From: Planctomycetaceae bacterium
GTDB lineage: Bacteria; Planctomycetota; Planctomycetia; Planctomycetales; Planctomycetaceae
Reading direction: 5' to 3'
Assembly (NCBI GenBank): GCA_021732415.1
Contig: JAKFVC010000016.1
Span: 1 to 64,000 of the forward strand
Length of the DNA: 64,000 nt
Of the stretch, positions 38,911-46,520 are shown piece after piece (the stretch's first letter is position 1; each line of letters starts with the position of its first letter). A program made the translations under genes and the position numbers. Under the pieces are notes generated by a model. That model did no database searches, was not told the origin of the DNA, and was given only the letters and a program-made list of their open reading frames with translations.

Positions 38911-39254
38911 AAGCGAGTTTCCTTCACAAGGGGAAATGACGTACAGAACAGCCGGATGAGGGGCCTAATCCTCGCCGGCTCTTTTTGTGCGCGTGGGGAA
39001 GGTCGCCCGGAGGTGGGCGAGGATACCGCGCACACTGCTCTACCAGCCTCTTGCTGGGAGCGTTTACATGCGCGGCAACACATAACCGCCGCGCCTCCGC
39101 GCAGACGGTCGAATACACTCTCACGGCGTTGGCCTCTTGCTGCTGCCTAAACAACTTCAGCAATGCTTGGTTCGCCCGGTGTCTCGTAAACACCGAACGC
39201 CGTGAGAGTGTAATTTCTCCACAAGTTATGCACAATCCTAAGAGCATCGGTTTT
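38911..39254. other. Intergenic region with a 16-bp inverted repeat
   Basis: 344 bases between two minus-strand prophage genes. The inverted repeat at 39115-39211 is the only structure noted. A 107-codon minus-strand ORF here has Arg/Pro/Ser-rich composition and is not supported. Confidence 0.5.
39115..39211. repeat. 16-bp perfect inverted repeat near the prophage left end
   Basis: acactctcacggcgtt (39115-39130) and aacgccgtgagagtgt (39196-39211) are exact complements, 65 bases apart. They could be integrase arm-type sites, a repressor operator pair, or the base of a structured RNA. Confidence 0.7.
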
Positions 39255-39563
39255 CTACCTAACAGGTTTCTGACCGGATCGCTTACCGTTCACGAGTGGT
39301 TGCATTGATTCGGGAAACCTCAGGTAGGAATGAGCTGTCCGAATCGCGGAAGCGACATCAAGGTCATTGAGGCAAGACGATCGGTAACAGCGGATTCGCT
39401 CGCGCGCTGTGCGTAAGACTTCTAAGGCGTGGTAGGTCTCAGCCGGCATCCAGCCGTTTTGCCTGGCCGATGCGAGCAACTGACAATAGAACCGGATCTG
39501 TGCGTTTCGTTTTTTGGGAAGTATAGGCGCAGCTCGATCGCTGCCCGGGTGGGGCGAATTCAT
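39255..39563 (-). CDS. Hypothetical prophage protein
   Basis: 102 residues, mostly helical and Arg-rich (NAQIRFYCQLLASARQNGWM, TYHALEVLRTARERIRCYRS). AAAGG lies at suitable spacing before the ATG. I do not recognise it. Its position between the integration module and the cargo island suggests an accessory or regulatory phage protein. Confidence 0.55.
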   Translation of the reverse strand: MNSPHPGSDRAAPILPKKRNAQIRFYCQLLASARQNGWMPAETYHALEVLRTARERIRCYRSSCLNDLDVASAIRTAHSYLRFPESMQPLVNGKRSGQKPVR

Positions 39564-39839
39564 AGGTTGCCTTTCATGTCGGTCGGGAGATGGCGCGGCT
39601 CTGCACGCGGTGACGACGAATAATCACACAGGGAAGGTGTGAGTGATTGCCAGCGAGCAATCGAGAGGTCAGCGGCATATGGCCGCGTCTGCCGGTTTTC
39701 CACTGTTGCCGGAACAACCCCCGTCATGGGGAACATCGCCCATTATGCCAGATGTACCGCCGGAGTCAACCCATCAAAATCCGCTTTGTACAGATTCACT
39801 TTGGGGTGTCGATAACCCGATTGTGGGCTTCGATTTCGG

Positions 39840-40076
39840 CTATTCTTCCTTGCGTGGTGATCGGCCGACGCGCTGGATTCTGGACTCCGCTTCCGTGTGC
39901 TTTTTCAGGGCCAGCGCCGCCTCGTAGGCCTTAGAAAATAGCAGGTAAGTCTCGTCATTTACGGGAAATTTTGCACGTTCCATTCCGGACTTCAGCCGCT
40001 GCAAATAGTTCATGCCAGGGAAGAGAGCGGCGTCAATGATTTTGAACTGTTTGCAGGTCATTTCATACGTTTGCAT
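39840..40076 (-). CDS. Hypothetical small prophage protein
   Basis: 78 residues, likely helical (FKIIDAALFPGMNYLQRLKS, YLLFSKAYEAALALKKHTE) with a basic tail. A second ATG five codons in is an alternative start. Family not recognised. It is divergent from the plus-strand PHP/ATPase gene and could be a regulator of it, but no DNA-binding motif is clear. The 276 bases on its far side (39564-39839) show no gene I can support. Confidence 0.5.
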   Translation of the reverse strand: MQTYEMTCKQFKIIDAALFPGMNYLQRLKSGMERAKFPVNDETYLLFSKAYEAALALKKHTEAESRIQRVGRSPRKEE

Positions 40077-40149
40077 GTCCAGGGCCCTCTTGTGCCATAT
40101 GGATGTCTGGTGTATTGTGGGTTATACCAAATTGACTTAGTCACGGCGA

Positions 40150-40178
40150 TTGAACTTCTGGCCAGACTCTTGTACTAT
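40150..40178 (+). promoter_or_regulatory. Possible promoter of the PHP-ATPase operon
   Basis: TTGAAC (40150-40155), a 17-base spacer and TACTAT (40173-40178), 75 bases upstream of the first gene of the putative defence operon. Each hexamer matches the consensus at four positions. Confidence 0.35.
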
Positions 40179-40252
40179 CGCATTCGTACACACTGAACGT
40201 CGGTTGGCGAATTCCGAGTATGTTCCCGATTGAATAGAGAGCGCTGCCGAAG

Positions 40253-42397
40253 ATGAAGATTGATATCCACACACACACGAAGAAATGCAAGTCCGGTGAC
40301 GCGCACACGAGAGCGATAACCCCAAAGGATTTCCATGAAACAATCCTTTCAACCGAGGTTCGGATCGTCGCAATCACCAACCACAATGTGTTCGATTACC
40401 AACAGTTCGCCGAGATATGCTCGTTGATCGGGACTGACGCACAGGTTTGGCCTGGAGTTGAGCTGGACATCCTCGACGGTGGCTCCCGGGCGCATCTGCT
40501 TGTGATGGTGTGTCCGTCAAAGGCAATTGAATTTTCAGCTATCGTGGATCAGCTAACGCGGGGTTCCACACCCGATCTCTTTACCTCAACGATTGAGGAC
40601 GTGCTAAAGGCGTTTGATGAGTTGGGGCCGCTGTATGTAGCGCACTATCGTCAAAAGAAGCCCGATCTTTCAGACGGAGCAATTCAGAAGTTGATCGATG
40701 GAACGGCCAACCCGCCGCGCGTCATCAAAGAGGTTTCCAATGCTATTTCAGCAGGAATATACATATCGCACGGACACGCTTCCATATATGGCTCTGACGT
40801 TCATAACTGGGCAACCTACGCGGAAAAGTCGAGCGAGCTTCCGGACCTTCGTCTCCCGGTTGAAAGCTTCGAGCACTTTTGTTTGCTGCTACATAAAGAC
40901 CCGAATACGATCAACACAGCATTGAACCAGAAGACGCACGAGGACCTAACGCTTACCCCGTTCGGCGATAGTTCAACACTTAACATTCGTGTGTTTAATG
41001 ATATAAATGTTGTTTTCGGCCCCAAGGGGACGGGGAAATCGTGCATACTGAAAGCAATCGCCAGACACTACAAATCGAATGGGATTGATGTGTCCGTGTA
41101 TGAGTCGGCGAGTGACAAACTGGACAAGATCTTCAACATTAAAGGCGAGGGGCTGAGTTTAAATCTCTCAACATTTAAGATTGATTATTGCCAAAACGAG
41201 ATTGATGCTTTGAGGAACGCCAGAGAGAGTGATATCACAAGTATACTAAAATACGTGGCGCACTTGCAGGCTCAGCAAACAAACAAGAATGCAAAGAGTA
41301 TTCTGATCACAAGTATTGAACGTGAAGAGGAAAGCACGCCTAAACGGCTGTTCGACGAATTCTTCAATGCGAAGGAAGTCACTGACGATTTCCGGCAATT
41401 CTTTCAAGAGAGTAAGGCTACTAGGGATGTGCTCGCACCGGATGAACTCGAACTATTGGGTGGACTCTTAGGCACATTAAGTGAGAGATTGTTCGGACGC
41501 ATTGAAACAACTTATGCGCACTGGAAGGAAATATGTCTGCTAAATACGGCCATTGAACTTTTCCGAAATGAAGTCGGAAGAAAAACAGGTACGCCCACGA
41601 AGCCTACAACTACCGGCTTTCGCGACTACGCGCTGAATCGCATTGCGATTGAAATCAATGTGACAAAAATCTTGGCGAATATAGATATGCAGATTCCAGT
41701 TCAGTCCGAGATTGTGGGTAGCCTCGGAAAAGACAAAGGACAGCTAACGTTTCAAACGGAATACAAGTTTCAGAACGGAAATATCACTGACGGAAGTCTC
41801 TTGCCATTGGGTGCCATTAACAAGACGCCACAGAAGTTGTTTGTGACTGAACTGCGAAGAGTTTTTAAGCGGGTATATTCAGACGATTTGTTCGCATCTA
41901 TCGCAGCCCTTAATGCAATAGAAGAAGTAGACAAGATACCGACGATCCTCGAATTAGTTCTTTTTAAGAGATACTTTGCTCTGAATGGAGCGCCCTACGC
42001 GCCATCGAGCGGTGAGGGTTCAATGGTTATGTTGCAGAAGGAACTCGAAACTGAAAAGGATGTTTACATTTTGGATGAACCGGAACGCAGTTTAGGCAAC
42101 GAGTACATTAGCGACGTAATAGTCCCCTTGATCAAGGAGCGGGCGAAGCTCGGCAAAAAGATATTCATCTCGACACACGACGCTAATATTGCAGTTCGCA
42201 CACTGCCCTACAGTTCGATTTACCGTACTTACAATCACTTAGGGTACACAACATATATTGGCAACCCATTTTCCAATCATTTGATCAATTCAATTGATGC
42301 CAATGATCGGCGCGACTGGAAAACAGTTAGTATGACAACCTTGGAGGGTGGCAAAGAGGCTTTTGGAGAGCGAGGAACGATATATGGAAATAGTTAA
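40253..42397 (+). CDS. PHP-domain/ABC-type ATPase fusion (TrlF-like)
   Basis: 714 residues. The N-terminal PHP phosphoesterase domain (about 1-190) shows the metal-binding motifs MKIDIHTHT, AITNHNVFDY, WPGVELDI, YVAHYR and ISHGHASIYGSDVHNW. A P-loop follows at about 256-263 (GPKGTGKS). After a helical insert comes an SMC/ABC-like half: signature SSGEGSMVML (about 584-593), Walker B VYILDEPERSL (about 604-614) and H-loop ISTHDAN. This matches the family named TrlF-type AAA-like ATPase. Such proteins couple nucleotide-dependent dimerisation to a hydrolase. It is the first gene of a four-gene plus-strand unit, overlapping the next by 14 bases. Biological role unproven; nucleic-acid cleavage by the PHP domain is inference. 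Confidence 0.82.
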   Translation: MKIDIHTHTKKCKSGDAHTRAITPKDFHETILSTEVRIVAITNHNVFDYQQFAEICSLIGTDAQVWPGVELDILDGGSRAHLLVMVCPSKAIEFSAIVDQLTRGSTPDLFTSTIEDVLKAFDELGPLYVAHYRQKKPDLSDGAIQKLIDGTANPPRVIKEVSNAISAGIYISHGHASIYGSDVHNWATYAEKSSELPDLRLPVESFEHFCLLLHKDPNTINTALNQKTHEDLTLTPFGDSSTLNIRVFNDINVVFGPKGTGKSCILKAIARHYKSNGIDVSVYESASDKLDKIFNIKGEGLSLNLSTFKIDYCQNEIDALRNARESDITSILKYVAHLQAQQTNKNAKSILITSIEREEESTPKRLFDEFFNAKEVTDDFRQFFQESKATRDVLAPDELELLGGLLGTLSERLFGRIETTYAHWKEICLLNTAIELFRNEVGRKTGTPTKPTTTGFRDYALNRIAIEINVTKILANIDMQIPVQSEIVGSLGKDKGQLTFQTEYKFQNGNITDGSLLPLGAINKTPQKLFVTELRRVFKRVYSDDLFASIAALNAIEEVDKIPTILELVLFKRYFALNGAPYAPSSGEGSMVMLQKELETEKDVYILDEPERSLGNEYISDVIVPLIKERAKLGKKIFISTHDANIAVRTLPYSSIYRTYNHLGYTTYIGNPFSNHLINSIDANDRRDWKTVSMTTLEGGKEAFGERGTIYGNS

Positions 42398-42674
42398 GGC
42401 GAGTGTTATACAAGATCAGGGCAAGCATTTCATCAAAATCGATCCGGAAGGTCTTGGTATCACCATTCCGATGTCTGAAGACAAGCCAAACGAAATCAAG
42501 AGTGCTTTCAATAAGATAATAGCACGACTTAAGCTCGGTGAGTTTCAGATCGAACTTGAGGACATTGGTCCGGATCTGTTTTCTCAAGTCGCGAAAGAGT
42601 ATATTTTACAGTTGAATCGTGAAATCGAGGAGGTACATGGGGAGATGTTGCAATATCAGTTGACCGCCAATTGA
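42384..42674 (+). CDS. Small acidic protein of the PHP-ATPase operon
   Basis: 96 residues from ATG 42384, with GAGG upstream, overlapping the ATPase end by 14 bases in another frame. Sequence pattern: beta-like N-terminal half (VKASVIQDQGKHFIKIDPEG), then helices (KSAFNKIIARLKLGEFQIEL, EYILQLNREIEEVHGEML). No known family recognised. The tight overlap points to translational coupling and complex formation with the ATPase. It could be an adaptor, a regulator or an immunity subunit. Confidence 0.7.
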   Translation: MEIVKASVIQDQGKHFIKIDPEGLGITIPMSEDKPNEIKSAFNKIIARLKLGEFQIELEDIGPDLFSQVAKEYILQLNREIEEVHGEMLQYQLTAN

Positions 42675-42698
42675 ATGTCTTAAGACGTTAGAACCAAC

Positions 42699-43634
42699 AT
42701 GATTGAGCCTCGTCTAAAACACGTTGGCGCCGATGCGATCTTAGCAGAGCGAGCCAAAATGCTCGGTCTTTATGATTCGGCAAAGGCCCAAGCAGCGGAT
42801 GATCCGGTTAAGGTTGAACACGGAAACGTAGCGGAGGAGATCTTTCGCAATTACCTCAGGCGGTTCTTACCGAAGAAGTACGGGGTCGCGAAAGGACATA
42901 TTCTTACTCGTGATCTAACATACGCTGGACCGTTAGAGGAATGGGATGTAATCATTTACGACATTCTGGAATCGCCGATTCTTTATGTCCGTGATGACGC
43001 AGGGGGAACGCCGAGGCTTGGGATTCCGGCTCAGTATGTCAAAGCTGTGGTTGAGGTGAAGGCAACGCTTACGCAAAGTAGCGTCGAAAGCGTCACACAG
43101 AAATTGTTGAAGCTTGAGCAGTTCAAGCGAATTCCGGGTAACGACCGAGAACGTCGCGCGGATTTTTTTCCATGGGGCTTTTTTTCATGGGCTGTTTTCT
43201 TCGAAACTGCAACCAGAAACAGAGCTGACTATATTAAATGCCTTAACAAGCTGCAGCCGTTGGGTATCCATAAATTCACACAGTTTGAAGGGGCGATGGT
43301 CCTCCGTAGTCAAAACGATCCACACGCTTCTGGCGTTATTTCGTCAATGATGACTGGCCAGGAACGACCAAGTATTTTGTTCGAGGACGAAAGATTCGAG
43401 GCAAGTGATCCCGAATTGTATAAGTCGTCACCGGAGTTGAACGCTATGTTTAGCTTCACGGTCTCTTCTGGTTTCGGGATCAACGAATTCTCGGCCGAAA
43501 TGATGAATCTCGTTTCGCGTTTAAATGATGGTCCGATGCGGGATATAAGTGGTGGTAAAACGGATCTTGGCGGGTTCGGCCACGAGCCTGAAGGGATTGA
43601 GCGTCGCTCTTTGTGGCCTCGCCTGACTTTTTGA
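42699..43634 (+). CDS. DUF6602-like protein with PD-(D/E)XK-like spacing
   Basis: 311 residues. About residues 39-125 contain HGNVAEEIFRNYLRRFLPKK, then EEWDVIIYD, then KAVVEVKATLT. This pattern (an early Glu, an Asp in a D-V-I-I-Y-D strand, then E-V-K) is that of DUF6602 and resembles the E...D...ExK arrangement of PD-(D/E)XK nucleases, with candidate residues E46/E47, D83, E119 and K121. The remainder (130-311) is unassigned. It starts 24 bases after the small protein. The family is usually annotated as unknown; nuclease activity is my inference from residue spacing. Confidence 0.75.
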   Translation: MIEPRLKHVGADAILAERAKMLGLYDSAKAQAADDPVKVEHGNVAEEIFRNYLRRFLPKKYGVAKGHILTRDLTYAGPLEEWDVIIYDILESPILYVRDDAGGTPRLGIPAQYVKAVVEVKATLTQSSVESVTQKLLKLEQFKRIPGNDRERRADFFPWGFFSWAVFFETATRNRADYIKCLNKLQPLGIHKFTQFEGAMVLRSQNDPHASGVISSMMTGQERPSILFEDERFEASDPELYKSSPELNAMFSFTVSSGFGINEFSAEMMNLVSRLNDGPMRDISGGKTDLGGFGHEPEGIERRSLWPRLTF

Positions 43635-43750
43635 AAGCCGTTTCGACGCGGAAGGAGAAGAGTGTCAGCAATCGCGACAGAATTCAGTTCATGACACCGT
43701 TGGTCGTGCAAATGAGACAGGCCTGAGCGACTCAGAGGCGCTAAGACGAT

Positions 43751-44632
43751 ATGTACCTCCTGGACAATACAGGGAATTTGGTTGACTCCGAGTTCAGCCT
43801 CGATGTACTCGACGGATCTCCTTGTGTGATTGTCGAAAGCAGTGGCGGAGCCAGCCCGCGCCGAGAAGTGGCACGCAGAAATCCGGACTACAACAAGCTA
43901 GTAAGCCTGTTGATTCACCGGTTGTCGGTCGCTGACATCCAAATAGAAAAGATTATTCTTGATTCGGCGAAGGTCGCGAAGATTCCAGTTGCCGACCGAG
44001 TCGTGGTTCTGAATCGACCATATCCAATTGATATAAGTGCCATAGATGTCGAAGAGTTGAGACTTGAAATTGGGCGCAAGACTGCTGGGATGTTTCAAGA
44101 CTCGAACGCGAAGTCTGGCGGGAATTCGCAAAAGCGACTTTGCATCTGCCTCGTTCAAGCTGTAATGCCCATTCAACTTCTGGTCGCACCACACAGTCGA
44201 ATGTCGGCCGATGACATTCCTGACAATTCGCCAGGGCTCACTGAAACGGAGAGAGCGTATCTACGTACCGCGCGTATCGGACAAGGCAGATTTCGAACAA
44301 ACCTTCTTGAAGCATACCGGAAGACCTGTCCGGTTACAGGTATTTTACATCCCGAACTGCTCGTCGCATCGCACATTAAACCATGGAATGCGTGTACGAA
44401 TCTCGAACGGTTGGATCCAAATAATGGCATTTTGCTGTCGGCCTTGATTGATCGGCTGTTCGATCGCGGGCTGATCACTTTCAATAACGACGGGAGTATC
44501 CTGCCGTCGCCTGTGCTGTGCGCTGCGGATAGGGAGAAGGCTCAGCTTCACAATGCAATTAAGTTTGCACTATCGAGTAAGAGTCAGCGATTCATGGAAT
44601 ATCATCGTGTCTTTCAGTTCAAGCGAGAGTAA
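43751..44632 (+). CDS. HNH endonuclease (HNH_2-type) with unknown N-terminal domain
   Basis: 293 residues. The C-terminal third has the HNH_2 pattern: GQGRFRTNLLEAYRKTCPVT, LLVASHIKPWNACTN, LDPNNGILLSALIDRLFDRG, LITFNNDGSI. The His of ASHIKPW, Asn of DPNNG and Asp of IDRLFDRG are the expected catalytic/metal residues. The N-terminal domain (about 1-150; DVLDGSPCVIVESSGG, RRNPDYNKLVSLLIHRLSV) is of a kind found ahead of HNH modules in other bacterial proteins and may recognise DNA, but I cannot name it. It lies 116 bases after the DUF6602 gene on the same strand. It probably cleaves DNA; the trigger and any modification dependence are unknown. Confidence 0.82.
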   Translation: MYLLDNTGNLVDSEFSLDVLDGSPCVIVESSGGASPRREVARRNPDYNKLVSLLIHRLSVADIQIEKIILDSAKVAKIPVADRVVVLNRPYPIDISAIDVEELRLEIGRKTAGMFQDSNAKSGGNSQKRLCICLVQAVMPIQLLVAPHSRMSADDIPDNSPGLTETERAYLRTARIGQGRFRTNLLEAYRKTCPVTGILHPELLVASHIKPWNACTNLERLDPNNGILLSALIDRLFDRGLITFNNDGSILPSPVLCAADREKAQLHNAIKFALSSKSQRFMEYHRVFQFKRE

Positions 44633-44650
44633 AGACGCAAACTTCGCAGT

Positions 44651-44690
44651 AAAAAAATGCAGCAAACCGGCCGCAAAGACCGGGTTGCTG
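44651..44690 (-). terminator. Rho-independent terminator for the minus-strand 124-aa gene
   Basis: On the minus strand CAGCAACCCGG-TCTTTGCGG-CCGGTTTGCTG (one mismatch) is followed by CATTTTTTTAC. It lies 122 bases past that gene's stop and close to the end of the convergent HNH gene. Confidence 0.75.
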
Positions 44691-44811
44691 ATGCGGTCGC
44701 CAGTGGCGGGATCGCGGACCGCTCTCGGTTTTCTTATTGGAATGTTTTGGTCCCGCTCGACCCGCGAGAAATCGAATGCCAAAGTCGGTGCTTAACACCC
44801 TTGCTCGCCCA

Positions 44812-45186
44812 CTATGAACGTGCTTGTGAAACAAGCTTTGAAATTATCGATTTCATATGCGGAGACGACAGAATGCTGGACAGATATGCTTCAAAGTCTG
44901 CCGGCGTATGGAACGATTCCCATACTCCAGTGGTCGTGCTGACGTCCACTGGATAGATATCAATGGAGTGTCGGACTACCAATACTTGATAACGATAATT
45001 GTTCAGTTCTGGAACTTTAATATAAAACTTGTAACAAAAGTCCGGCAGTTGGTCCTTAATCTGCACTACTTCTGCATGCAGAACCCCACCTGTCGCCTGA
45101 AACAACGGTGGTCCCTGCTCAGTTAATATAGATTTCGGAGTCCGGATTACTGGTAGGCCACCCAGATCACCCCAAAGGCTGGTCAT
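44812..45186 (-). CDS. Hypothetical protein coupled to the EEP-family gene
   Basis: 124 residues; its ATG directly follows the TGA stop of the upstream endonuclease/exonuclease/phosphatase gene, implying coupling. Likely alpha/beta: FCYKFYIKVPELNNYRYQVL, VVRHSIDIYPVD, then a helical C-terminus (DFEAYLSSILSS). No family recognised. It could be an accessory or inhibitor of the adjacent enzyme. A terminator follows. Confidence 0.6.
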   Translation of the reverse strand: MTSLWGDLGGLPVIRTPKSILTEQGPPLFQATGGVLHAEVVQIKDQLPDFCYKFYIKVPELNNYRYQVLVVRHSIDIYPVDVSTTTGVWESFHTPADFEAYLSSILSSPHMKSIISKLVSQARS

Positions 45187-46011
45187 TCAAAACGCTCCTA
45201 ACAAATCCAATGTGAGAATAATAGGTAGGTGATCTGACGCTTGCGTCTTAACCGCCCGTCCTCGCCGATTAACAAGCGATTTGCCATTTATCTCCGTTAC
45301 AACTTGGACGCTTTCGTGTCGCATATACGCGAGCAGTGAAGGACGGACAAGCACTTGGTCAAAGATATTCCAGAAGTAATTTACTTCAGTGCCCGAATTG
45401 TAATAATACGTGCCAGCTGCTCTTCCAAGTAGATCTCCAAAGTAAGACCACATTGGATTGTAAAAGAACTGTCGATGGCGGCCTGAAACCTTGCGTGATC
45501 CACTTGAGGCAATTCGCCTGTCCATAACCGCGTGTAAGCCCTCGGAACCCACAACTCCAGCCTCAAACGGGTTCATGTTTAGGTCGCCGATCAGTATAGT
45601 TCGAGAATGGCCGACTTGCTGCTCAGCTTTTGCAATTTCATTGGCCAGGCGGGTGCTCGCGAGAATCTGATCTTCCGTCTTCTTCCAAAGTTTGCTGTTT
45701 AAGTGAACGGAAACAACCAAGATCTTATCAGCACCCGGTGGGCGATACTGCCGCATCGCAACGTCGAATTCATCCAAGATCAGGTCGGTGTCTTCGTCTT
45801 GAATACGGGAACAAATTGTAAGTCGTTCTGAATTTCCAGGATCGGGAAAATAAACTCTGTCTTCCTCATGGTTTAGAGAATGGAGAAGATCTTGCTGGGG
45901 AACGAGACACTCTGCAAGTATCAGTATATCTGCATCACACTTTCGTGATAATTCCACGATCAGCTTGGGTGAACGCATCTTGTGCACATTCCAAAATGCG
46001 ATAACTGTCAT
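45187..46011 (-). CDS. Endonuclease/exonuclease/phosphatase family protein
   Basis: 274 residues from ATG 46011 (a GTG at 46062 would add 17 residues and overlaps the upstream stop as TAGTG). The fold of the DNase I/ExoIII superfamily is shown by AFWNVHK at the start (Asn), LILAECL (metal-binding Glu), VVSVHLN, LIGDLNMNPFE (Asp and Asn), a WNIFDQVLV strand and the terminal ASDHLPIILTL (Asp-His). All catalytic motifs are present. The substrate may be DNA, RNA or a phosphoester. It is transcribed toward the HNH gene, making the cargo island convergent. Confidence 0.83.
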   Translation of the reverse strand: MTVIAFWNVHKMRSPKLIVELSRKCDADILILAECLVPQQDLLHSLNHEEDRVYFPDPGNSERLTICSRIQDEDTDLILDEFDVAMRQYRPPGADKILVVSVHLNSKLWKKTEDQILASTRLANEIAKAEQQVGHSRTILIGDLNMNPFEAGVVGSEGLHAVMDRRIASSGSRKVSGRHRQFFYNPMWSYFGDLLGRAAGTYYYNSGTEVNYFWNIFDQVLVRPSLLAYMRHESVQVVTEINGKSLVNRRGRAVKTQASDHLPIILTLDLLGAF

Positions 46012-46061
46012 TTGTGCTCGTGTATTGGATTCAGTTGTGGGTGTCGACTTGTGAATGACCA

Positions 46062-46487
46062 CTATAACTCAACGTATGTCGTGGCGTCAAAGAGCATTCG
46101 CACTAGTGGTCTAGGGGCAATAGTACGGGTTGCCCTTCCCGTTGCGTTATTACGCTCCCGACTTCTTACGAGGCCGACCTGGTCGCTTGGCATCAAGCCG
46201 TGTGAATGGCTGACGATTTCAGGCACTGCACTGGCCTGTTTCGCGTCGTGAATCGAACGTTCATCAGTTGTCACGCTCGACGACGCTCGACGACGCTCGA
46301 TGATCTCCGATGGATCCAGCTTGTCGAGGGAGATCTCTTCGCAAAGCCACCAGCCGTCCTCCTGAGCCACGAATCTCGATTCCTTGAGCCATTCGATCAA
46401 CTCGGGCATCTCGGTGTAATCCCGGGCGTGGGCAAGATTTTCCAGGATGCGATCTAGGTCGAGTCGGACAAGTAACGGCAGCGCCAC
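46062..46487 (-). CDS. Hypothetical prophage protein with a repeat-altered C-terminus
   Basis: 141 residues from a GTG start with AGAGGAA upstream. The first 70 residues look like a compact helical domain (RLDLDRILENLAHARDYTEM, LIEWLKESRFVAQEDGWWL). The tail after residue about 65 is polar and poorly structured. It begins at a 10-base tandem repeat (46271-46300, cgacgctcga three times); loss of one copy would end the protein just after RRRA. The stop overlaps the alternative GTG of the EEP gene. Function unknown. Confidence 0.55.
   Translation of the reverse strand: MALPLLVRLDLDRILENLAHARDYTEMPELIEWLKESRFVAQEDGWWLCEEISLDKLDPSEIIERRRASSSVTTDERSIHDAKQASAVPEIVSHSHGLMPSDQVGLVRSRERNNATGRATRTIAPRPLVRMLFDATTYVEL
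46271..46300 (-). repeat. 10-bp tandem repeat, three copies, inside a gene
   Basis: The plus-strand unit cgacgctcga is present at 46281-46290 and 46291-46300, with a near-copy (tcacgctcga) at 46271-46280. As the unit is not a multiple of three, copy-number change shifts the reading frame of the 141-residue gene. Confidence 0.75.
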
Positions 46488-46520
46488 GTGGTGTTCCTCT
46501 ACGCAGACGAGAGAGAGCGA

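Noticed and set aside
37564-39150. A 528-codon plus-strand open frame across the integrase and excisionase-like genes
   Set aside because: Antisense to a clear tyrosine recombinase; composition is that of a shadow frame.
38924-39247. A 107-codon minus-strand ORF upstream of the excisionase-like gene
   Set aside because: No ribosome site, Arg/Pro/Ser-rich composition, and it spans the inverted repeat at 39115-39211.
39643-39934. Two overlapping plus-strand ORFs of about 95 codons
   Set aside because: Mutually overlapping in different frames, with weak starts; the minus-strand ORF at 39840-40076 is more protein-like.
44657-44956. A 99-codon plus-strand ORF after the HNH gene, considered as a fifth member of the defence-like unit
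   Set aside because: It begins inside the minus-strand terminator hairpin and overlaps the coupled 124-residue minus-strand gene.
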